Under the pieces are notes generated by a model that searched no databases, was not told the DNA's origin, and was given only the letters and a program-made list of their open reading frames with translations. Below are positions 18,467-26,456 of a DNA stretch of 64,000 nucleotides, one piece after another. The translations under genes were made by a program, and so were the position numbers. Position 1 is the stretch's first letter. Every line of letters begins with the position of its first letter. This DNA comes from Nitrospinaceae bacterium. GTDB taxonomy: Bacteria > Nitrospinota > Nitrospinia > Nitrospinales > VA-1. Location of the stretch: contig BQJC01000001.1 of NCBI GenBank assembly GCA_021604505.1, positions 186,001 to 250,000 on the forward strand. The letters run 5' to 3'.

Positions 18467-18509
18467 AAAACGACAATGAAAATTTCTGTCTAAAAATCCC
18501 CTGGATCTC

Positions 18510-19085
18510 TTATCGTAATTCCTTATATCGAAAACAATCCGTGGTGTGATCGTTGACCAAACCGGTCGCCTGCATGAACGCATAGCAGATGGTAGGGCCG
18601 ACAAATTTAAACCCGCGTTTTTTTAAATCCGCGCTCATGGCGTCGGATTCTTTGGTGGTGGCAGGGACCTCCTTCATCGATTTCCATTTGTTTTGAATGG
18701 TTTCGCCCCTGACAAATCCCCAGATATACTTGTCGAAACTGCCGAATTCTTTTTGCACCTTTAAAAATGCTTTTGCATTGTCGACGGACGCCGTTACTTT
18801 CAGACGATTGCGGATGATGCCTTCGTTTTGCAAAAGTTTCTGTTGCTTCGCCGCATTATATTTCGCAACTTTTGCAGGATCGAAATGGTCATACGCCTTG
18901 CGGTAGGTGTCCCGTTTTTTCAGAATCGTTGTCCAGCTCAGGCCCGCCTGCGCACCTTCTAAAATAAGAAACTCAAATAACAGCCTGTCATCGTGGACAG
19001 GGACCCCCCATTCCTCGTCGTGATATTTTGTGTCCAGTTCATTCTCTTTTCCATGATAACCGGGCCACGCGCATCTTTTTTTCAT
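18510..19085 (-). CDS. tag: DNA-3-methyladenine glycosylase I
   Basis: 191 residues, the standard Tag length. It removes 3-methyladenine from alkylated DNA as the first step of base excision repair. Family signatures: N-terminal CAWPG (zinc-ligand Cys), YHDEEWGVPVHDDRLLFE, LILEGAQAGLSWTTILKKR (substrate pocket), GFKFVGPTICYAFMQATGLVNDHTTDCFR with the catalytic-region His and Cys ligands. Convergent with the large fusion gene (43 bases between stops). Two VOC-fold genes lie upstream on the same strand, the nearest 18 bases away, so they may be co-transcribed. Confidence 0.96.
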   Translation of the reverse strand: MKKRCAWPGYHGKENELDTKYHDEEWGVPVHDDRLLFEFLILEGAQAGLSWTTILKKRDTYRKAYDHFDPAKVAKYNAAKQQKLLQNEGIIRNRLKVTASVDNAKAFLKVQKEFGSFDKYIWGFVRGETIQNKWKSMKEVPATTKESDAMSADLKKRGFKFVGPTICYAFMQATGLVNDHTTDCFRYKELR

Positions 19086-19103
19086 GAGTCGTCTCGAAAA
19101 TAT

Positions 19104-19454
19104 TTATTCCGACCACACGGCAAGCTGATTTCCATTGGGGTCGCTAAAATGGAATCGTTTTCCTCCCGGAAATTCAAAGGTCGGTTTGGTGATTTTCCCC
19201 CCGGCTTTTTTCACGGCCTCCAACTTTTGGTCGAGATCCTTTGCGTACAGGACCACAAGAACCCCCGAGCTGGACACCTCAGCGTCACCTTCTCCATTGA
19301 AACCACCATCGATACTGGCCCCGGAAAAACCGATATAGTTTGGCCCCCAGTCGGTGAACTCCCAACCAAACACCTGATGGTAGAACTTTTTGGTCTCGGC
19401 ATTTTTGACCATCGGCAATTCAATATAATTGATGCTGTTGTCTTTGTTGCTCAT
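19104..19454 (-). CDS. VOC (glyoxalase/bleomycin-resistance fold) family protein
   Basis: 116 residues, a single vicinal-oxygen-chelate domain. Visible features: NSINYIELPMVKNAETKKFYHQVFGWEF at the N-terminus, a central FSGASIDGGFNG, and the C-terminal GKRFHFSDPNGNQLAVWSE motif common to this family. Metal-ligand positions (Glu in IELP, a His, the terminal Glu) are only partly conserved; substrate is unknown. Starts 19 bases upstream of tag's start on the same strand. Preceded by a hairpin-rich interval and a truncated reading frame. Confidence 0.85.
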   Translation of the reverse strand: MSNKDNSINYIELPMVKNAETKKFYHQVFGWEFTDWGPNYIGFSGASIDGGFNGEGDAEVSSSGVLVVLYAKDLDQKLEAVKKAGGKITKPTFEFPGGKRFHFSDPNGNQLAVWSE

Positions 19455-19480
19455 GATAGTTTCCTTGCTGTTGATTTTTT

Positions 19481-19518
19481 AGAAAGCAGTCGGCATGTTT
19501 TTTTGCCGACCGCTTTCT
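19481..19518. repeat. Long hairpin-forming inverted repeat upstream of the VOC gene
   Basis: The left arm AGAAAGCAGTCGGCA and right arm TGCCGACCGCTTTCT pair over 15 positions with one mismatch around a short T-rich loop. No T tract follows on either strand, so it does not read as a classical terminator. It could be a recombination scar or a leader structure for the gene at 19454. Confidence 0.6.
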
Positions 19519-19526
19519 AGATAATA

Positions 19527-19558
19527 AAGCAGGGTTATGCCGACTCACAGCCCTGCTT
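19527..19558. repeat. Second inverted repeat next to the 19481 hairpin
   Basis: AAGCAGGG (19527-19534) pairs with CCCTGCTT (19551-19558) over 8 bases around a 16-base loop. The loop contains GCCGACT, a sequence also present in the neighbouring hairpin, suggesting that the two are related or compete for pairing. Confidence 0.45.
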
Positions 19559-19616
19559 CATCTTTGTTCTGCCATGCGGTTGTCATCTGTTTTACAATTT
19601 CAATTAAGTCAGACAT
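19545..19616 (-). pseudogene. 23-codon remnant of a small NTF2/SnoaL-like gene (candidate)
   Basis: ATG at 19616 is preceded by AAGGAAG, a good ribosome-binding site. The frame encodes MSDLIEIVKQMTTAWQNK and five more residues, then stops inside the hairpin region. The peptide reads like the first helix of a SnoaL/NTF2-type protein cut off after about 23 residues. Either the rest was deleted, leaving two inverted repeats, or it is a short leader peptide. Family resemblance is weak at this length. Confidence 0.35.
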
Positions 19617-19660
19617 CGTGTTCTTCCTTTGATTGAGGTTAATTGAAGTGTTGATTTTAG

Positions 19661-20113
19661 TCAGCCAGCCATACTTTTAATGGCTTCCTGCAATTCTTCC
19701 GGTGAGACATCGCGTATGTGTTGCGCAAGGGTCCATTCCACATTAAACGGATCTCTAAGTGTTCCCATACGGTCCCCCCAGAACATTTCCTCAACCTCTT
19801 TTTTTACTGACATGCCGGCAGATTTACCTTTGTTAAAGGAAGCCTCCAGATCCTCCACATACACATAGAATGATATGGGAGAGCCGTCTAAACTTTTGGC
19901 TGATTTTGCATCATCGTCCGGGCAGGGACTGCCGATCATCATTCGGGCGTTGCCGACCTGAAATTCAACATACATTGCCCCGCCCTCCGGCGTAGGAAAA
20001 CGCATTTTTTCCTCCGCTCCCAGCGCTTTTTTATAAAACTCAATCGCCGCAACCGGATCGTCCATGACGATATACGGGGTTACGGAAGTAAACCCTTCTG
20101 GAATCGTTGTCAT
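19661..20113 (-). CDS. VOC family protein, PhnB-like
   Basis: 150 residues from the ATG at 20113, which has GGAGG seven bases upstream; a longer frame from 20176 would add 21 residues without an RBS. PhnB-like glyoxalase-fold proteins start as here, with VTPYIVMDDPVAAIEFYKKALGAEE. The GGAMYVEFQVGNARMMIG and SFYVYVEDLEASFNKG motifs follow, then FWGDRMGTLRDPFNVEWTLAQH, close to the family ending (WG.R.G...DPFG..W). Substrate unknown. Divergent from a WYL-type regulator, with paired inverted repeats between them that could be its operator. Confidence 0.88.
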   Translation of the reverse strand: MTTIPEGFTSVTPYIVMDDPVAAIEFYKKALGAEEKMRFPTPEGGAMYVEFQVGNARMMIGSPCPDDDAKSAKSLDGSPISFYVYVEDLEASFNKGKSAGMSVKKEVEEMFWGDRMGTLRDPFNVEWTLAQHIRDVSPEELQEAIKSMAG

Positions 20114-20183
20114 CTTTGGCCTCCATTCGTTAAAAGTTGACTCATTAATTGCGCATCGATTCTTTGTATTGTGCATGACTCTG

Positions 20184-20218
20184 CTGACAGCATATTGTCA
20201 GTAGTATGGCAGTATGCT
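20184..20218. promoter_or_regulatory. Overlapping inverted repeats in the VOC/WYL divergent promoter region
   Basis: CTGACAGCATATTGTCAG (20184-20201) has perfect 6-base arms. Overlapping it, AGCATA (20189-20194) pairs with TATGCT (20213-20218). The position between divergent genes suits an operator for the WYL/HTH regulator encoded at 20341. Binding is inferred, not shown. Confidence 0.45.
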
Positions 20219-20340
20219 AAAACTAAAACCCACTGGTGGATTTTATTCCCCGAAGCTTGTTAGGGTTTTTGAATAAAAATCCTTGCGGGTTACATCGTCC
20301 GCTTGCGGCGGGGGCGTTGATTCAAAAACAGGAAATTGCC

Positions 20341-21018
20341 ATGCGTCGAGCGGATCGGTTGTTCCGTATTGTCGAATATTTAAAAGCCCGCAGACAGGTG
20401 GTCACAGCAAGCTCACTTGCTGAGGAACTGGGAGTGAGCGTACGAACCATCTACCGCGACATCGCGGATCTGGGAACCTCAGGCGTGCCGATTATCGGGG
20501 AAGCCGGTGTCGGTTACATGCTCGATAAAGATTACGTTGTGCGCCCGCTGATGTTCGATGTCGAGGAATTGGATGCGCTCATGTTGGGCGCTCAAATGGT
20601 CCAGAGCTGGGGGGATAAGGAACTGGCAAACGCGGCCAACCAGGCACTGGATAAAATCGGCTCGGTACTTCCGGAAAGATTGCAGAAAGAAATATCGGAG
20701 ACCTTTTTATTTTCCCTGACCTCTAAAAGCGAGGTAAAAATTCATATCGATTTTACCGGCCTGCGCCGGGCTATTCGCGGCAAGAACATCGTGGAATTCA
20801 GCTATACCAGGGAAGATGGCGAACATTCCACCCGTCGGGTCCGGCCTTTGTGTCTGGTTTTTTTCAGCCCGGTATGGTTGCTTTCGGCATGGTGTGAGAT
20901 GCGCAAAGATTTCCGAAACTTTCGTCTGGACCGAATACAGAATTTGCAAATAAAAGAAGAGCGTTTCCGCGATGAGGTGGGAAAAAGGCTTTCGGACTAT
21001 ATGCAACAGATGTGCTAA
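20341..21018 (+). CDS. WYL-domain HTH transcriptional regulator (YafY/DeoR-like)
   Basis: 225 residues from the ATG at 20341 (AGGAAA about eight bases upstream); an in-frame codon at 20236 would add 35 residues without an RBS. The N-terminal about 60 residues form a winged helix-turn-helix: RRADRLFRIVEYLKARRQV, then SLAEELGVSVRTIYRDI and the wing. The C-terminal half is a WYL domain, a presumed ligand-sensing module: IVEFSYTRE, RRVRPLCLVFFSPVWLLSAW, CEMRKDFRNFRLDRI. The canonical W-Y-L triad reads W-L-L. WYL regulators respond to DNA damage, nucleotides or c-di-GMP in other bacteria. Divergent from the VOC/tag cluster, it is likely its regulator. Confidence 0.9.
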   Translation: MRRADRLFRIVEYLKARRQVVTASSLAEELGVSVRTIYRDIADLGTSGVPIIGEAGVGYMLDKDYVVRPLMFDVEELDALMLGAQMVQSWGDKELANAANQALDKIGSVLPERLQKEISETFLFSLTSKSEVKIHIDFTGLRRAIRGKNIVEFSYTREDGEHSTRRVRPLCLVFFSPVWLLSAWCEMRKDFRNFRLDRIQNLQIKEERFRDEVGKRLSDYMQQMC

Positions 21019-21162
21019 GGCCGATAATACCCCTGAGATGTCCAAATATTTTACAATTTGAGCGGAATGCATTTATGCTAAGGTACGTCACCCTGTTAGA
21101 TGCAATTCTAATTGGTTTTTGTGAACGTTAAATTCCAACAAATGCTGGAGGACAGAAAATAA

Positions 21163-21663
21163 ATGGCAAGCAAAAGTTGTTCATTTGATATTGTATCCGA
21201 AATCAATCTGGAAGAAGTACAGAACGCCGTGAACCAGGCGATGGCGGAGATCCGTCAGCGGTTCGATTTCAAAGGCAGTAAAAGCGAAATCACGCTGGAA
21301 AGAAAAGAGAGCAAGGTCGTCGTCCTTTCGGATGACGAATCCAAATTAAAATCCGTGATCGACATTCTGCAAGGCAAACTCGTCAAACGCAAAGTTTCTT
21401 TAAAAGGTCTTGAGTACGGCAAAGTAGAATCCGCCGCTGGGGATAGCGTTCGTCAAAGCATTCAAATCCAGCAGGGCATCCCTCAGGAAAAAGGCAAGGA
21501 AATCGGTAAGGCCATCAAGGGCATGGGTCTTAAAGTTCAAAGTCAGATCATGGACGACCAGTTGCGGGTCACGGGAAAGAACAAGGACGATCTGCAGGAG
21601 GTGATGGCAAAATTGAAAGAAAAAGATTTTGGAATCGCCATGAACTTCACCAACTATCGCTGA
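21163..21663 (+). CDS. yajQ: YajQ family nucleotide (cyclic di-GMP) binding protein
   Basis: 166 residues, the typical length. Two ferredoxin-like (RNP-like) halves. Signatures: [14 protein letters not shown] at the start, [45 protein letters not shown], and the ending [12 protein letters not shown]. Family members bind c-di-GMP or nucleotides in Xanthomonas and others and affect virulence gene expression; function here is unknown. It sits in a stretch rich in c-di-GMP-linked genes (two HD-GYP proteins follow within 1.5 kb). RBS is AGGACAG just upstream. Confidence 0.94.
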   Translation: MASKSCSFDIVSEINLEEVQNAVNQAMAEIRQRFDFKGSKSEITLERKESKVVVLSDDESKLKSVIDILQGKLVKRKVSLKGLEYGKVESAAGDSVRQSIQIQQGIPQEKGKEIGKAIKGMGLKVQSQIMDDQLRVTGKNKDDLQEVMAKLKEKDFGIAMNFTNYR

Positions 21664-21841
21664 AGTTTTGAAAGCCTGTTCCTAAGCATCCATCATTTTC
21701 GCCAACCCCCAGGCCCGACGGACCGCGCAGTGAAAAACCCCACCTGTTCCCGATCACCTTTGTTTGCCTAAAACGGTCCTGCTCTGAGCGGTTATCTCCT
21801 GCTGGCATTGGGAATATTTTTATCACCGGAGGATCATACCA

Positions 21842-21958
21842 ATGGATGCGCACCTGCCATCGGCAAACGAAATTTGGTTGCCGCGTCGGACGGAAAAGCT
21901 TGATATTGTGTTTGTTGATCCGATGCGCCTGCGGTGTCGAGCAAAAGGGAAGCAGTAG
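21842..21958 (+). CDS. Possible 38-residue peptide in the yajQ-CBS gap
   Basis: ATG at 21842 follows GGAGG by nine bases and the frame runs 38 codons to TAG at 21958 (MDAHLPSANEIWLPRRTEK...). No family is recognisable and composition is not telling. The interval 21664-22026 (363 bases) holds nothing else I can support, so this is the only candidate. Confidence 0.25.
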   Translation: MDAHLPSANEIWLPRRTEKLDIVFVDPMRLRCRAKGKQ

Positions 21959-22026
21959 GTTGGCATTGCTCCAAAGCGAAAAAACCGCTATCCTGAATAA
22001 AGGTTGCAACCAAAAGGAGGAAAAAA

Positions 22027-22389
22027 ATGGATGAAATTCGTGACTTTATGCGTTCTCCTGTCGTCAGTGTTGATCCGCAGACGACCGCTCAAGAGGCCGC
22101 AAAAATAATGGGTGAAAAGGTGATCAGCTCACTTTTAGTGAAAGAGAACGATGAGTTTTTGGGAATTGTGACCAAGACCGATTTGGTGAAAAAAGTATTG
22201 GCCGGCGGTCTTGACCCACAGGCGACTCGCGTTTATTCGATCATGTCGAAGCCCATTTTGACCCAGGATTATTTCATCACCCGAAGCGAAGCCAATGAAT
22301 TGATGTTGAGAAAAAGAATCAAGCACCTTGCAGTCACTAAGCACGGGGAAATTGTAGGGATGTTGACAACGAAGGATATGGTTTCCTGA
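22027..22389 (+). CDS. Two-CBS-domain protein
   Basis: 120 residues, consisting only of a CBS pair. CBS 1 reads MRSPVVSVDPQTTAQEAAKIMGEKVISSLLVKE...FLGIVTKTDLV. CBS 2 reads MSKPILTQDYFITRSEANELMLRKRIKHLAVTK...IVGMLTTKDMV. Such stand-alone proteins bind adenosyl ligands (AMP, ATP, SAM or c-di-AMP) and act as sensors. A strong RBS (AGGAGG, seven bases upstream) supports the ATG at 22027. The partner is not obvious. Convergent with the first HD-GYP gene. Confidence 0.92.
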   Translation: MDEIRDFMRSPVVSVDPQTTAQEAAKIMGEKVISSLLVKENDEFLGIVTKTDLVKKVLAGGLDPQATRVYSIMSKPILTQDYFITRSEANELMLRKRIKHLAVTKHGEIVGMLTTKDMVS

Positions 22390-22515
22390 AGGACCGCAGA
22401 ATCCTCCAGGAAATTTTGAAAATCATTTCAGTCAGGATTCCGTTGAGAGCACTTCATCATGAAGGAGTTCCTGTCGTATTAACACTATAGAATCAGTATG
22501 AAGAAGGGGCGCGGC

Positions 22516-23628
22516 TCAATTGGGCGCAGGGCGGAAGTGATCGAGGACGGTTGCGGGGTCCTGTTCGGAGAATTGTTCCGCCGCTTCTTTAATGTCTGGT
22601 AAAGCTCGCTTAAAAGCCGCAACCACTTCAGGGTCGAATTCGATTCCACTTTTTTGTTCCACTTTTTGAATAGCTTCTTCAATGGAATAGGACGTTGAAT
22701 TAAGAAAGCCGGGGTTGATCATTTGATCAAATTTATCGCATACGGCAACGACCCTTCCTTCAATAGGGATCTCTTCGCCTTTCAAGCCGCAAGGATAACC
22801 GGAGCCATCCCATCTTTCTTCGTGGGATTTGCAAATCGATTCCGCTAATTGCAAAAGTTTGGAATCACTGCCCGACAAAATTTCCGCGCCGACGATAGGC
22901 GAAAGTTTCACGATTTTCCATTCATTTGCGCTTAATTCCCCCTTTTTGCTCAGAATTTCATCAGGAATCCCAACGTGTCCGATGTCGTGTAAAGGGCTGG
23001 CAAGATGCAAGAGATTCGTTTGCTCGTGAGGCATGCCCAATTCTTCCGCCAGAATGGAGCAAAAATGACTGACGCGGATGCCGTGCATGTTCGTGGCATT
23101 GCCCCGGAACTCGGAAGCCCGGACAAGACGGTGAATGATATCCATTCGGGACTCTTCAAGTTCCTGAGTACGTTTTTTGACCCGGTATTCCAGCTCAACG
23201 TTGTTGTCCCTGACCTCATTGTGAAGCAGTCGCACTTCCAGCATATTCCTAACCCGTGTGAGCGCCTCCGTCATTTCAAAAGGTTTTGAAATAAAATCCT
23301 TGGCTCCGGATTCCAGTGCCAAAAGACGGGCGGAATCATCCCGCTGAGCGGTGAGAACCAGAATGGGCAAATAAGATTTGGTCTCCACCTCTTTCAGTGC
23401 CGCCATGACTCCAAAACCATCCAGCTTAGGCATTTTCAAATCCAAAAGTATCAGGTCCGGGCGGAACGATTGATAGGTTTCCACAGCCATCAGAGGATCG
23501 GTGATACTGATGACATTGTTAAAGCCCGCCCCTTTCAGCACACGCATAAAAATACGAACGTTTCCGGGTTCGTCATCGATTATGAGAATTTTTCCGTCTT
23601 CAATTTTATTTTTCAACATAATCGCCAT
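22516..23628 (-). CDS. Response regulator with HD-GYP c-di-GMP phosphodiesterase domain (paralog 1)
   Basis: 370 residues. Receiver domain at about 14-135: acidic DDE cluster, phospho-acceptor D63 in LLDLKMPK, FISKPF for the conserved Lys. A helical linker (about 140-175) leads to the HD-GYP domain at about 180-350. Key motifs are HDIGHVGIPDEIL (HD) and HEERWDGSGYPCGLKGEEIP (GYP), with VVAVCDKFDQM. The domain hydrolyses c-di-GMP; the residues needed for metal binding look intact. Start may be M4 (23619), which aligns with the paralog; both fit. The next gene on the same strand is a close paralog, with duplicated promoter sequence, indicating tandem duplication. No histidine kinase is adjacent. 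Confidence 0.93.
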   Translation of the reverse strand: MAIMLKNKIEDGKILIIDDEPGNVRIFMRVLKGAGFNNVISITDPLMAVETYQSFRPDLILLDLKMPKLDGFGVMAALKEVETKSYLPILVLTAQRDDSARLLALESGAKDFISKPFEMTEALTRVRNMLEVRLLHNEVRDNNVELEYRVKKRTQELEESRMDIIHRLVRASEFRGNATNMHGIRVSHFCSILAEELGMPHEQTNLLHLASPLHDIGHVGIPDEILSKKGELSANEWKIVKLSPIVGAEILSGSDSKLLQLAESICKSHEERWDGSGYPCGLKGEEIPIEGRVVAVCDKFDQMINPGFLNSTSYSIEEAIQKVEQKSGIEFDPEVVAAFKRALPDIKEAAEQFSEQDPATVLDHFRPAPN

Positions 23629-23677
23629 CTTCAGTATAGGGAGAGTAAAAATTTAAAAGTGGGGAAGAAATTTAAGT

Positions 23678-23731
23678 TTACATTAACTTACCCAATTAAT
23701 CCATAATAAGCCATAATTGGGCTTGGGTCAA
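23678..23731 (-). promoter_or_regulatory. Sigma70-type promoter and downstream motif of HD-GYP paralog 1
   Basis: On the minus strand: TTGACC (23726-23731), a 17-base spacer, TATTAT (23703-23708). Twelve bases further on is AAGTTAATGTAAA (23678-23690). The same arrangement precedes paralog 2, making this a strong candidate. Start of transcription would be near 23697, leaving a leader of about 70 bases. Confidence 0.6.
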
Positions 23732-23809
23732 TCATTTTTGTATATTAAGAGTAAATCTAATCGGAGGGAATGGGAAGAAACAAAAGGAGCAGAATTTTAT
23801 CGGGCAAAT

Positions 23810-24901
23810 TCAATCGCCCAGAACGGATTCTATTTCGAGGTTCCCGGAACGGTATCCAACCGTCGCCTCTTTAATATCAGGTAAAACCAGTTGGAACGCC
23901 TCCACCACTTCCGGATCAAAATGGGTTCCGCTGTCCTGTTTTATTTTTTCCATGGCTTCCTCGATGGTTGCAGGGGGGGCATCCTGTTTAACAGGATGGA
24001 TCATCTCGTCGAATTTATCACAGACGGCCAGAATCCTTCCTTCAATGGGAATTTCCTTGCCCTTCAATCCACTGGGATAGCCCGATCCATCCCATTTTTC
24101 CCCGTGGGTTCGGCAAAGAGATTCCGCCAATTGCAAAAGACGAGAATCACTGCCCGATAAAATCTCGGCGCCGATGATGGGGGACAGGTTCATCATTTTC
24201 CGTTCCGCTCTATTTAACTCATTTTGTTTATGAAGGATCTCATCCGGAATCCCGATTTTACCAATATCGTGCAAAGGGCTGGCCAGATGCATCAAATTGC
24301 TTTGTTCATTGGACATGCCCATCTGTTCGGCCACTATTAAGCAAAAGTGGCTGACGCGGACACCGTGCAGGCTGGTGGAGTCATTCCGGTATTCAGCGGC
24401 CCTGACAAGCCTGTGAAGAATATCCCGTCGGGATTCTTCGAGTTCCCGGGTGCGTTCCCGAACTCTGGATTCCAGTTGAGCATTATGCTCTCGCACTTCA
24501 TTGTGGAGCATTCGCACCTCCAGCATGTTTCGCACTCGGGTGAGTGCTTCCGTCGTCTCAAAAGGCTTGGAAATAAAATCCTTTGCCCCGGATTCGAGGG
24601 CACGAAGCCGGGTTGCATCATCTCTTTGGGCGGTGAGAACCAAAATGGGTAGATAAGTTTCTGTTTCTACCTTCTTTAGCGCGCTCATGACGCCGAACCC
24701 GTCCAGCTTCGGCATTTTTAAATCCAGAAGAATCAGGTCCGGGCGGAAGTTTTGATAAGTGGTTACCGCCAGGAGCGAATCGGTAATGCCGGTGACATTT
24801 TTAAAACCGGCTTCCTTAAGGATGCGCACAAAAATGCGTACGTTTCCAGGCTCATCATCGATCAGGAGAATTTTTCCGTCCAGAATTCTATTTTTAAACA
24901 T
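23810..24901 (-). CDS. Response regulator with HD-GYP c-di-GMP phosphodiesterase domain (paralog 2)
   Basis: 363 residues, strongly similar to the gene downstream at 22516 over its whole length. Receiver domain with DDE cluster and D60 in LLDLKMPK, then a coiled linker and HD-GYP domain: HDIGKIGIPDEIL and HGEKWDGSGYPSGLKGKEIP, followed by ILAVCDKFDEM. C-terminal tails differ between the two paralogs, which is where their regulation or partners could diverge. Metal ligands appear intact, so phosphodiesterase activity is expected from the family. 181 bases separate it from paralog 1, enough for paralog 1's own promoter. Confidence 0.93.
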   Translation of the reverse strand: MFKNRILDGKILLIDDEPGNVRIFVRILKEAGFKNVTGITDSLLAVTTYQNFRPDLILLDLKMPKLDGFGVMSALKKVETETYLPILVLTAQRDDATRLRALESGAKDFISKPFETTEALTRVRNMLEVRMLHNEVREHNAQLESRVRERTRELEESRRDILHRLVRAAEYRNDSTSLHGVRVSHFCLIVAEQMGMSNEQSNLMHLASPLHDIGKIGIPDEILHKQNELNRAERKMMNLSPIIGAEILSGSDSRLLQLAESLCRTHGEKWDGSGYPSGLKGKEIPIEGRILAVCDKFDEMIHPVKQDAPPATIEEAMEKIKQDSGTHFDPEVVEAFQLVLPDIKEATVGYRSGNLEIESVLGD

Positions 24902-24957
24902 TCTCGCTTTTCCATTTAGTGGGAGAAGAGGGGCAACGGGATGAAGGTGATATAAAT

Positions 24958-25011
24958 TTACATTAACTTTGGGAATTATTTAATGGTAAGTTAGGATGAG
25001 GACGTGGTCAA
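24958..25011 (-). promoter_or_regulatory. Sigma70-type promoter and downstream motif of HD-GYP paralog 2
   Basis: On the minus strand: TTGACC (25006-25011), a 17-base spacer, TACCAT (24983-24988), then 12 bases and AAGTTAATGTAAA (24958-24970). Spacing is the same as for paralog 1, which argues that the shared 13-mer is functional or that the duplication is recent. Confidence 0.55.
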
Positions 25012-25080
25012 TTATTTTTGCAGGCGATTGCGATGAATTGGGGGGGGGGCTGGGAAGCTTTTCGGGGGATTTTCAAAACG

Positions 25081-26289
25081 TTATCCTGGAAAAAATTTTT
25101 TAAAAAACTGGAAGGCTGATTTCGCAAAATTTATAACTTTATTTTTTAAATAGCCTTTTCGGTCAAACAGCTCTGCGTGTGTTTCCATTAATAGTTTTGG
25201 AATGTTCAGGTTTTCCGGGCAACGCGGCAGGCAGTCGCCGCATTCCGTGCATTTGAAAGCAAAATTACCGGGAAACCAATGGCCTTTTCCCTCCAGCATG
25301 TTGTAGCGGAATTTTCCGTAGTCCACCATGTCATAGGCTCTCAGAAGGTTCCTAAAGCGGAGAATTTCCGGAATATGGATGTCCTCAGGACAGGGCAGGC
25401 ATTGGTCGCAAAGCGTGCAACGATCGGCAGTGGAGCTCAGGAAAGAGTCCATTTCGGTTTTTTTTGTTTCATCTGCCGAAGAAAAATAGGTTTCGTCATT
25501 CAATATCGCCAGGTTCTGGGAAAAATGTTCGGGTTGGTGCATGCCCATACTCAGAGTCGTCACTTCAGGATGGCTCAAGCAGAACCGGCCACTGAATTGA
25601 ATGGCCGTCATCGGTTGGATTGCCTGCCTGACTTTTTCCGAAGGCTTCCACAGCAGTCCTCCCTTTTCATTAGGCGAAATGATGAACACACCGATATCCT
25701 TTTCCCCCGCCAGCTTCACCGCCGGCAAATGGCGCTGGAAAAAATAGTAAAAGTGTAAATTGACGAAGCTGAACAAATCCGTATTCAGCGCCTCCAGAAT
25801 GATATCCAGCGGCGCATGCGTGGAAAATCCGATATGGCGAACCAGCCCCTGCTCCTTTAAACGGTGCAGGGTTTCCACCGGCCCTCCGGTTTTTACCGCC
25901 GCCTGCAACCGCTCCTGATTGTTGATGCCGTGCCACCCGTAGAAATCCACATAGTCCATTTGCAGGGCTTTTAACTGACTCTCAACCAGTTCCTTGGTTT
26001 CATCGGCGGTCATGGGCGCGCCCTTGGTCATCATTTTGACCTGATCGCGGGGAACGGCCAGCTCTTTAAGCGCCACACCGTAGAGATGCTCGCTCTTGAC
26101 ATAGCCATGCGCGGTTTCGATGTGATTGATTCCCAACTGCAAGGCCTGGCGTGTGGTTTCCAGGCAGTTTTTTACGGATTCCGCGGGCAGATGATCGCGC
26201 GGCGGAATCCAGCCATGCGTGAAGCGCATGCCTCCGAGAGTGATTACGGAAAGCATTTCATTGGTTTGTCCGAAGCGGCGGTATTCCAT
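25081..26289 (-). CDS. Aldo/keto reductase with C-terminal 4Fe-4S ferredoxin-type domain
   Basis: 402 residues. Residues 1-280 are an aldo/keto reductase TIM barrel: GGMRFTHGW, INHIETAHGYVKSEHLYGVAL (the catalytic Tyr in its usual context), the MDYVDFYGWHGIN lane-3 motif, and VRHIGFSTHAP. About 295-380 carry two cysteine clusters: CTLCDQCLPCPEDIHIP and CTECGDCLPRCPENLNIP, each able to hold a 4Fe-4S cluster. This AKR-plus-ferredoxin architecture is common in anaerobes and in some marine bacteria and suggests an oxidoreductase coupled to electron carriers; substrate unknown. Monocistronic, with the promoter of HD-GYP paralog 2 downstream of its stop. Confidence 0.9.
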   Translation of the reverse strand: MEYRRFGQTNEMLSVITLGGMRFTHGWIPPRDHLPAESVKNCLETTRQALQLGINHIETAHGYVKSEHLYGVALKELAVPRDQVKMMTKGAPMTADETKELVESQLKALQMDYVDFYGWHGINNQERLQAAVKTGGPVETLHRLKEQGLVRHIGFSTHAPLDIILEALNTDLFSFVNLHFYYFFQRHLPAVKLAGEKDIGVFIISPNEKGGLLWKPSEKVRQAIQPMTAIQFSGRFCLSHPEVTTLSMGMHQPEHFSQNLAILNDETYFSSADETKKTEMDSFLSSTADRCTLCDQCLPCPEDIHIPEILRFRNLLRAYDMVDYGKFRYNMLEGKGHWFPGNFAFKCTECGDCLPRCPENLNIPKLLMETHAELFDRKGYLKNKVINFAKSAFQFFKKFFPG

Positions 26290-26456
26290 GAGTTTTCAAA
26301 CTTTACATGGTGAGAGGACGTCTATTGCATCTAAGATGGTGCCAATCTTCGACCGATTCAACCAAAAAGGATTGATATTGACAGAACCCTCCCTGCCAAG
26401 TAGGATTTTTACCTTGATCCAGCAGTTTTAATTTTTTTCGCGGTTATTGGCACCCT

